This document shows, piece by piece, positions 22,650-29,426 of a stretch of 29,426 nt of DNA. The position numbers were made by a program, and so were the translations under genes. The notes below the pieces were generated by a model. It was not told the DNA's origin and did not search any database. It was given only the letters and a program-made list of their open reading frames with translations. The stretch comes from Ichthyophonus hoferi (taxonomy: Eukaryota > Opisthokonta > Ichthyosporea > Ichthyophonida > Ichthyophonidae), in the NCBI GenBank assembly GCA_002751075.1, contig NAOQ01000109.1, positions 117,956 to 147,381 of the forward strand. The letters are read 5' to 3'. Every line of letters starts with the position of its first letter. Positions within the stretch are counted from its first letter, which is position 1.

Positions 22650-24060
22650 CGTTATGATAGAACATAGAAGAGATATATCTACACCTACTGGGCCTAGAGT
22701 CAATCATAAGTCAGTGTTAGTGATTGCTTCAGTAATAAATTTAGGATCCATAGGTAAAAAGAAACTAAGGATATAACGTTTTTCCAACACCAACAAAGAG
22801 GACAAATCAAGAAACCTTTTAGAGGATTTTGACACAAACTTGAGTGAAGCAGAAAACAAACACTATACATATAGACTGTGAAGTCGAATTTTCAAATTCC
22901 AGCAGAGATTATGACAGTGTTACTAAGGCCCAGCAACTTTACAGCGCTTCCACTGACAGACAAAACCCATTAAGCAAAGATCTTACATAAAAACCCATAC
23001 CAAGTAAGCAGCAAACAAACAATTTTCAAGAACGTAGTCAAGCCCAAGGACAGCAGAAACAGTGAACCGCAAGGCAACAAGTTTTTACAATTGAAATGAT
23101 ATAGCAATTTCTTAGGCAGTTGGAAAGAGCAGTTCCCAAAACAATTACAGTTTTCCCATTTCTAAAAAAGTGATTATGGGAAATAAATATAGAATTAACT
23201 ATGCCAAGTGGGCTAAGTGCATCCGAGACAAGATGTAAGTTTTTTGATGTGTCTATAGACTATAAAAGAAGAACCAACTCTCCAACAGCTGTAGAACCCA
23301 GCCAGATTATCTTCCCAAGAAACAACCGCTAGACACTATCTATATGTATCAGTATCAGTAGAGCAGCGTTTGATAACAGGTTGGAAGCAAAATCAATTTG
23401 CGTTTTAGATTTAGAGAGGGATGAAACTCTATTTCAATAAAAAAGATATGGTGTAGCAGACTACCTACATGCTGTAATACTTGAAAACATCTCTCAGACC
23501 AAATGAAAATGGGCACGCATATATTATGAGAGTAGTGGCCCCCACAAAAGACTTAAACAAACAATCATGGAGCAGTATGACCAAACTGTGGTCACCAAAA
23601 TGATCTTTAATCTGTGGTCTATATGATATGAAAGCCAAGTCAGAGCTTTCCGTCAGGCTACCAAAAGTTGCAGAATTTTAAAAGAATTTATAGATGATAT
23701 GGTTACCTACATCAAAATGGAATCAATGAGAAAAACTAAGAAAAACATAATTTGAAAGATAGATACCAACGCACCTAGTGTTGGATTCTCTAACAACAAG
23801 TCGGCAATCTGTGATATTTTCCATGATTTATACACAATGAACCAGTGTCCCATAATAATAAGACTCAACACCCTCCACATTAGCACCTATTATCAATCGA
23901 CCAAGAAAATAAAGGTCCCAGACCACCATGAAAGAGAAAATAATGTCCTGAGGAACAGAAAACTGAGCATCACTCAGGCAGCAGAGACTAGCGTTTTTAA
24001 CACTACAAGAAAGAGAAGAAGAAAATCTGTACAGCATACACAGTGGAAGTGGATACCTTG
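22650..24060 (+). pseudogene. Gag remnant of element B
   Basis: Follows the LTR and leader and precedes the protease motif. It parallels gag of element A in the same order. I did not find a clear zinc-knuckle CCHC motif. The frame is broken repeatedly. Confidence 0.6.
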
Positions 24061-24545
24061 TACGTAGCCACAGGTTACATAAATGGAGGGGACTTTAAAG
24101 GTGCAGAACCGAATGATAGCCTTGTGATAGACAGTGGTTTTTCAAGGCACTTTCATTACTAAAGAGAGGAATTTACCATTTTTACCCTGGGAACATCTTA
24201 TCTACATAGGGGAAATGAAGAAAAAGGCATGACTTTAGGATTTGACAACATATGGCTAGGCTGCTAGGATAGGCAAAATAGCGACTCCTATTAGATTGGA
24301 GAATGTATTGTTGGTCCCCAAGTTAAAGGTAAGTTTATTATCCATTATAGTTTTGAAAGGGAGGGCATCAAAATGGTTTTTAAAGATGACACCAAAAAGA
24401 TATATAGGAAGGGAGCAATGGTGATGATTGAAAAGGAAAAGAATGATAGGATATGCAGGTTGAATACATCATTAATTCCTCCAGAGAAAGTAAATAGAAA
24501 CAGTGGTCAAAACGGACAGACTTCTACACGCTAGGAGGCCTAAAT
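24061..24545 (+). pseudogene. Copia protease region of element B
   Basis: Contains the aspartic protease signature VIDSGFSRHF at about 24123-24152, the copia form of the D-S/T-G active site. A related segment recurs in element C at 28340-28850. The frame is broken. Confidence 0.7.
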
Positions 24546-25445
24546 GATAATTAAGAAGAAGAGTCATACCAAAACCATTGAGCCAGAAGCTCATGTAGAC
24601 CTAATGTGTTATAAGATTCTTCCTTTCAAAGTTCATAAGCCCCAGTCTAGCCATCATATCCTTTGCATTGTAAATGTCAAGCAACATGGTATTGGACAAG
24701 AAAAAGAAGGACTGTGGAACCTGCAGTATGTCCAAGGCAAAGACGATTCCTTATCCTGAGCAAGCAGACCAAGCTGCAAGAGAAGAATACTACAGAGAGT
24801 ACACTCGGATTTAGCTGGACCCTTGTGCAGGTCTACTCTGGTTTTCAATATGCGATAAACTTCACAGAGGATTACTCACACTATGTCAAAGTATATATTT
24901 ACTCGGGAGGAAATTAGATACATTTGAGGCTTTTAAGAGTTATCACATCTATGTTACCGCCATGCATGGTAAGACTATGGCTGCTTTGGTAACTTTCAAT
25001 GGATTTGGGTACCTGAAATAAAATTTCTCATCTTACTTGGAAAAATGCAGCATCTGCCACTAGATCACTGTCCCCCAATATCTTGAGCAGAATAGGCTCA
25101 GTAAAAAATTAAACTAGACCTTGTTTACAATAATAAGGAGTGCAAAAATAAAGGCAATAATAAAGAATAGTATTCCTTATTCCTTGATATCTATAGGATG
25201 AAGTCATTAAGATGGCAGCTTTTACCCGGAATGTGCTACCAACCAAGTGCCTACCAAAATTGACAATACCATGGGACCTATGGCAACAATTGATGACACC
25301 CTTCAGCAGACTCAAATCGTATGGATGCAAATGCTACTATAAGGATGAGGCCCTGAACAAGTCGGCACCTCAAAGACAAGAGGCAATGATGCTGGGATAT
25401 AAAAAATATCAGAAAGCATACAAGTTGTTGGATACCAAGACCTAA
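24546..25445 (+). pseudogene. Copia integrase region of element B
   Basis: Includes a VHSDLAGPL motif (near 24800-24826), the start of the copia integrase core. The integrase C-terminal block is at 25212-25445, where LKSYGCKCYYKDEALNKSAP and MMLGYKKYQKAYKLLD match the usual LR.FGC.AY and FLGY....KGYRL pattern. Broken in several places. Confidence 0.75.
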
Positions 25446-26009
25446 AAGATAATAATCAGCAGGGATGTAAAATTCTTAGAGACAGGCTTTCCCCTAAAAC
25501 ATAGCCTAAGCCTCCGCCAAAGCAAATGGATAAGACCACGCGTAGAGCCAAAGTCACCAGTATTACTAGAAAGGACTCTTTGCATACAAAAATATAATCC
25601 ATCCCAAGTAAAGGAGCCCCCAATGGATACGTCAACTCAGAGGAAGTTGAGTGAAAAAAATAGAGGTAAGGTGATTGAAGAATCCAGGAAGGATAACGAT
25701 GAGGAAGTAGAAAACAATTGAAGTGAGGAAAATGAGGAGGAGAGAAGCCAGACGAAAGACATGAGCACACCACTACAGAAAAGCAAGTATGCTCCCCCCA
25801 CTATTAGGCCAGGTCAGAGGTACAAACCAAATCCTATCTCAACATATGCAGTTTACTCAGCAACTGAAGCCAATCTATATACCCAAGCCATGTCCAAGTC
25901 AGTCTGTGCAGCCATGAACTCCCCTCAATGACCACAGAAGAAAGCTGCTATATAACAGAAAATAAAGATTCTGTCAGATAATTCTACATGAAAACTCATA
26001 GTTAAACCA

Positions 26010-26870
26010 AACGGGGAACCACTGTTAAAACCATTGTGGGTTTTTAACATTAAGAGGGACTGCCACAAGAAGACCACTAAATATAACATGATTTGTATTG
26101 ATGGGGAACCAAAAATGAAAAATAATGGCTATTTTAACATGGATTTTTCAGTTTGCTCCTTGACAACCATACAACTCCTACTAGCTCTAGCAGCACTAAG
26201 GGATTTGAAGGTTGTACAATTGGATATTGTAGGAAACTATATAAATGGTAAACTGAAAGAAGATATATACATGCATCAGTCAGAAATTTTTGAAGACTCT
26301 GACTTTCCTTATGGGATGTACAAGCTGCAGAGATCATTCATTATACAGATTAAAACAATCTGCATTAGTCTGGCGGTTACCTTAGCTGAATTCCTGTCTG
26401 AACAGCACCCTTTCCTGACCAACGCAGACCCGTGCCTATTTGTGACCCATAGCATACCATATTTCTTTGCAGTATGTGTCTATGTGGATGATATGCTAAT
26501 AATTTATGACAGCAATGCTGCAACTTGAAGGCTAATTAACTGCATGAGGAAACGTTTTGAAATTAAGGAGGTAAGATTTCCAGCTGATTACCAAGGGTAT
26601 AAAATTCAGACGGGTAGACAAGAGTCCATAAAATTAACCCAAAAGGGATGCATCAAAGAGATATCAAGATCATATAGTATGGAAGATGTCAAGCAAACTA
26701 TACTTCCAGTCCTTTCCAATGATGTGTCAAACTTTATTAAAGACACAGCATCAACCCCAAGGTGTGATCTTAGGGCATATCTGAAAGCAATAAGGTGCCT
26801 TCTGGTGATATCTTTATTGATAAATCTGGATATATCTTCTACCATTAACTACCTAGGGTGACTTGCATCA
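26010..26870 (+). pseudogene. Copia reverse transcriptase region of element B
   Basis: Shows LWVFNIKRDCHKKT, then TTIQLLLALAALRDLKVVQL, then IDIVGNYINGKLKEDIYM-like wording, and the catalytic YVDDM motif near 26480-26495. These are the standard copia reverse transcriptase blocks in order. One open stretch of 164 codons survives (26034-26528), but the gene as a whole is broken. Confidence 0.85.
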
Positions 26871-27440
26871 AATTTATTTCAATCCCACTGAAATATGGTA
26901 CCTCATGTGATGGCCTACCTCAACTCATTCCAGAATATAGGACTGGTTTATCACAAATTACTCTTAAAATTTAAGGTTTATGTAAAGACTGACTTTGCTG
27001 GAGACAGGACTACCAGAAAGTCAAAAACAGAATGTATACTGTTTCTTTACAACACAACAATGTCATGGTTTAGAAAGAAACAATTATTAGTAGCCTCATC
27101 AATCACAAAGAGTGAATATATTGCACTCAATGCAGCAGTTCATAGGATTGTATATAGGACTGTATGGATTTCCAGTGTATTAGGAAGTGTAAATATTAAG
27201 ACAGATTCAGTACCTGTTTTTGAAGAGAATCAATCTATTATACAGATTTTGGAAAAAAAAAACATAATCAATACAAATACCAAATACATCTAGGTCAAGT
27301 ATCATTACATCAAGGAGGCCCTGAGGAACAGAGACATAAAAATTAAACTGATCTCCATCCATGACCAAAAGGCAGATACCCTTACCAAGGATTTAGCTCC
27401 TGGCCATTACAAGCTAGTCTTCGACGAGTAAGTAATATCC
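26871..27440 (+). pseudogene. Copia RNase H region of element B
   Basis: Contains TDFAGDRTTRKSKTE, then MSWFRKKQLLVASSITKSEY, then NTKYI and the closing DQKADTLTKDLAP. This is the copia RNase H order (DADWAGD..., W.S.KQ..VA.S..EAEY, the HI..H block, ADI.TK). Broken. Confidence 0.85.
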
Positions 27441-27454
27441 CCACAGGTATTTGG

Positions 27455-27471
27455 GGATGTAGAGGGAGTTT
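27455..27471 (+). other. Polypurine tract of element B
   Basis: GGGGATGTAGAGGGAG lies immediately before the right LTR, in the place where plus-strand priming occurs in LTR elements. Confidence 0.5.
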
Positions 27472-28014
27472 TGAAGTATTTCGGTTCATACAAGTGTAGG
27501 GCTGTATACTTTATAATATTTTGTATGAAAATACTCATTGCCCATGTTTCCTGGTACCTCTGAATATTTAGTAACATTTACAATGAGGTTTCAATTGATA
27601 AATAAATGTCAGATATCAATTAATTACATAATGTAACTAATTTTATTTAATTAAGACTAAATGTTTAATGCAGTCTAACACATGAATTTATCATGGTTTA
27701 TTAAGTAATGTTTTTCATTAACATTTAATCACACATAGTGATTGATGATGCATACAAGATACATAGCAATCAGAACAATTCTTTGAATAATCATTGGATA
27801 AGATACTGCTAACAACACATTGATAACAGTTGGGTAGACCCCTTAACTGAGATATTAACTTATTTCTTATCTCAAATGTTTATCAGATGGTCAATTAGTA
27901 TTGACCTGAACCAACAACTATATAATTAGAAATCACAGACTTGGTCTAAATCTGGATTTTCCTAATATTGCATAATAAAAATATAGTACAAACGATTTTA
28001 TTTTTTGTCTCTCA
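27472..28014 (+). repeat. Right LTR of element B, also the left LTR of element C
   Basis: Starts TGAAGTATTTCGGTTCATAC and ends GTCTCTCA. It is followed by leader and gag-start sequence instead of unique flank, so one LTR serves two element copies. Confidence 0.75.
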
Positions 28015-28852
28015 TTAAAGGCCCTTATGACAGTACATAGAAGAGATATCTACACCTACTGTACTTAGACAAAAATAAACTAAAGGTACAACTCTCTTCT
28101 AACACCAGTAAAGAGAACAAGTTAAGAAACATTTTAAAGGATTTCAACATGAGCTTGAGTAAAACAAAAAACGGACATTCCATGTTCATTGATAATGAAG
28201 TCAATTCTTCAAATACCAACATAAATTATAACAGGCCATCATAAAAAACAGCAACTAGCCCAGTAATCAGAGAGCAAGCAGGCAGGTCACAATCCTTGTT
28301 ACAAAAGTGGGGAAAGCCATACAATGAAGCTTATATAACTGGTGATAATACATCATTATGTTACTACAATTTATGTAGATGAAGGGAAGTTAGCTGGAAA
28401 AAACAATATAAGCCTTGTACTGGATAATGAGTGGTTTATCAAGGCATTTTCACTTTTCAAAAGAAGACTTTACCACTTTTACCCCAGGAACATCCTATGT
28501 CAGATGGGAAAATGGGAGGAAAATTATAGTTTTAGAATATGAAAAAATGTGACTAACTGCAAGAGTAGGTCAAGCGTTGACTCCCATTAGACTGGGGAAC
28601 ATACTGTTTACACCATACTTAAAGTTCAGCCTATTCTCCATATCTTCATCCAAAGAAAAAGGAATCAGATTGGTTTTAAATATGACATAGCAATAATTGA
28701 CTGGAAAAAAGCAATTTTAATGTCAGGAACAGGAAGAAATAACATAATTTATAAGGTGTGTGCCCCAGTCATCCCATCAGAGGAAGTACAGGGTAACATG
28801 GGTCAAATGAAACCAACCTCTACCCATCATGAAGCTGTAAGGAATCATGGAT
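27472..28852 (+). mobile_element. Fossil Ty1/copia element C: shared LTR, gag start and protease part
   Basis: After the shared LTR, 28015-28240 parallels the leader and gag start of element B, and 28340-28850 parallels its protease region. The rest of pol and a closing LTR are not seen before the window ends. Partial and broken. Confidence 0.65.
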
Positions 28853-29029
28853 CTAAATTTGGCTGAGAAGCCTCTTCTGAGATTGTGAGAATTGCACCTG
28901 AATGCGGTTGGAGACGTCATTGATGACCATGTCACCAGCTGACTCTTTGTTCCATTTCTCAATATGAGATCCCTTTTGGGTGGTCTCACTGATTTCCTTA
29001 TTGGGGTTAGAATATGAAGTGGACTCCAT
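28853..29029 (-). other. Unrecognised ORF, 58 codons, minus strand
   Basis: Closed ATG-to-TAG frame starting MESTSYSNPNKEISETT and rich in Ser, Glu, Lys, Asn and Gln. Residues 35-58 alternate charged and hydrophobic positions (VINDVSNRIQVQFSQSQKR) in an amphipathic-looking way. Its stop falls where similarity to element C ends. It may be the start of another mobile-element gene or a host exon. I know no matching family. Confidence 0.25.
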
Positions 29030-29426
29030 ATTCTATCTTCTATTTAAATAGAAGAATCAAGCAAGAAATAGTTCTAATTGGGGATGCTATTCTTATCTAA
29101 GCAAATAAAAAGAAAGAATGTATCTTTACCAGCATAAAACAAAACTTGTTAAGTTTTCAAGATAAACAAAGCTAGCATCCAATATTTGCTTTTTATAATG
29201 GGTTGTCTTTATTAATTTGCAAAATTGAAATTGGTTAATTGATTTCTATTAGAATATAATCAATTACTATTTATTAGGCCAATAACGTCTAAATGCCATG
29301 AATTTATATATGTGTATTAAAACAAGTGGTTATTTGCTCTAAGGATTAGATGCTCATTTACAATTTGATTGTAACTTTCTGATAATATTATCATATATAA
29401 TGTTTGAATATACAATTAATATTTTA
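29030..29426. other. Unassigned AT-rich DNA at the window end
   Basis: About 400 bp of AT-rich sequence with no open frame or repeat that I can identify. Confidence 0.5.

Larger units (their letters stand above)
22079..28014 (+). mobile_element. Fossil Ty1/copia element B: two LTRs with gag and pol
   Basis: The most complete element in the window, about 5.9 kb. Order: LTR, gag, protease, integrase, reverse transcriptase, RNase H, purine tract, LTR. Integrase before reverse transcriptase defines Ty1/copia (Pseudoviridae). It is broken, with many interruptions along gag and pol, well over a dozen by eye. The two LTRs differ at many positions, roughly one in four or five in the stretches I compared, so insertion was old or the two LTRs come from different copies. 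Both ends abut further copies of the family rather than unique DNA. Confidence 0.85.

Noticed and set aside
1-29426. CRISPR arrays, rRNA and tRNA genes
   Set aside because: No regularly spaced short repeats with unique spacers, and no tRNA T-arm or rRNA-like segments were seen by eye; a tRNA scan could not be run.

Overview
The window looks like nuclear DNA of a small-genome animal. It is AT-rich, both clear host genes are split into many exons by GT-AG introns as short as 43 nt, and the two genes sit head to head about 300 bp apart. The protein families (a GRIP-domain golgin and an ELL-associated factor with an animal-like C-terminus) and the compact layout would suit an early-branching invertebrate such as a demosponge. 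That species guess is inference; nothing in the sequence fixes it.

Layout. 1-1253: purine-rich low-complexity DNA and unassigned AT-rich sequence. 1254-1424: an unreported-looking 56-codon reading frame with one membrane segment. 1717-3040: a short fossil Ty1/copia element, two diverged end repeats around the last part of pol. 3041-5829: mostly unassigned, with two stretches that may be coding remnants. 5830-10674, minus strand: a 13-exon gene for a GRIP-domain golgin of about 541 residues. 10675-10972: shared upstream region. 10973-13969, plus strand: a 7-exon EAF gene (about 272 residues), whose last intron contains a 500-N assembly gap with the same 95 bp on both sides. 13970-18067: gene-poor AT-rich DNA. 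18068-29000: a graveyard of related Ty1/copia elements, with one LTR plus gag start on the minus strand and then, on the plus strand, a chain LTR-gag-LTR-gag-pol-LTR-gag/protease. All are old and broken.

The golgin would tether endosome-derived vesicles at the trans-Golgi through its N-terminus while its GRIP domain binds Arl1 on the membrane. EAF would work in the nucleus with ELL to stimulate RNA polymerase II elongation. They share no pathway; the link is positional, a probable bidirectional promoter. Both gene models were built by hand, and every exon junction keeps reading phase, which is the main support for them. I found no convincing new biological system. The most checkable points are the false-looking gap, the small membrane ORF, the short golgin and the shared-LTR element chain.
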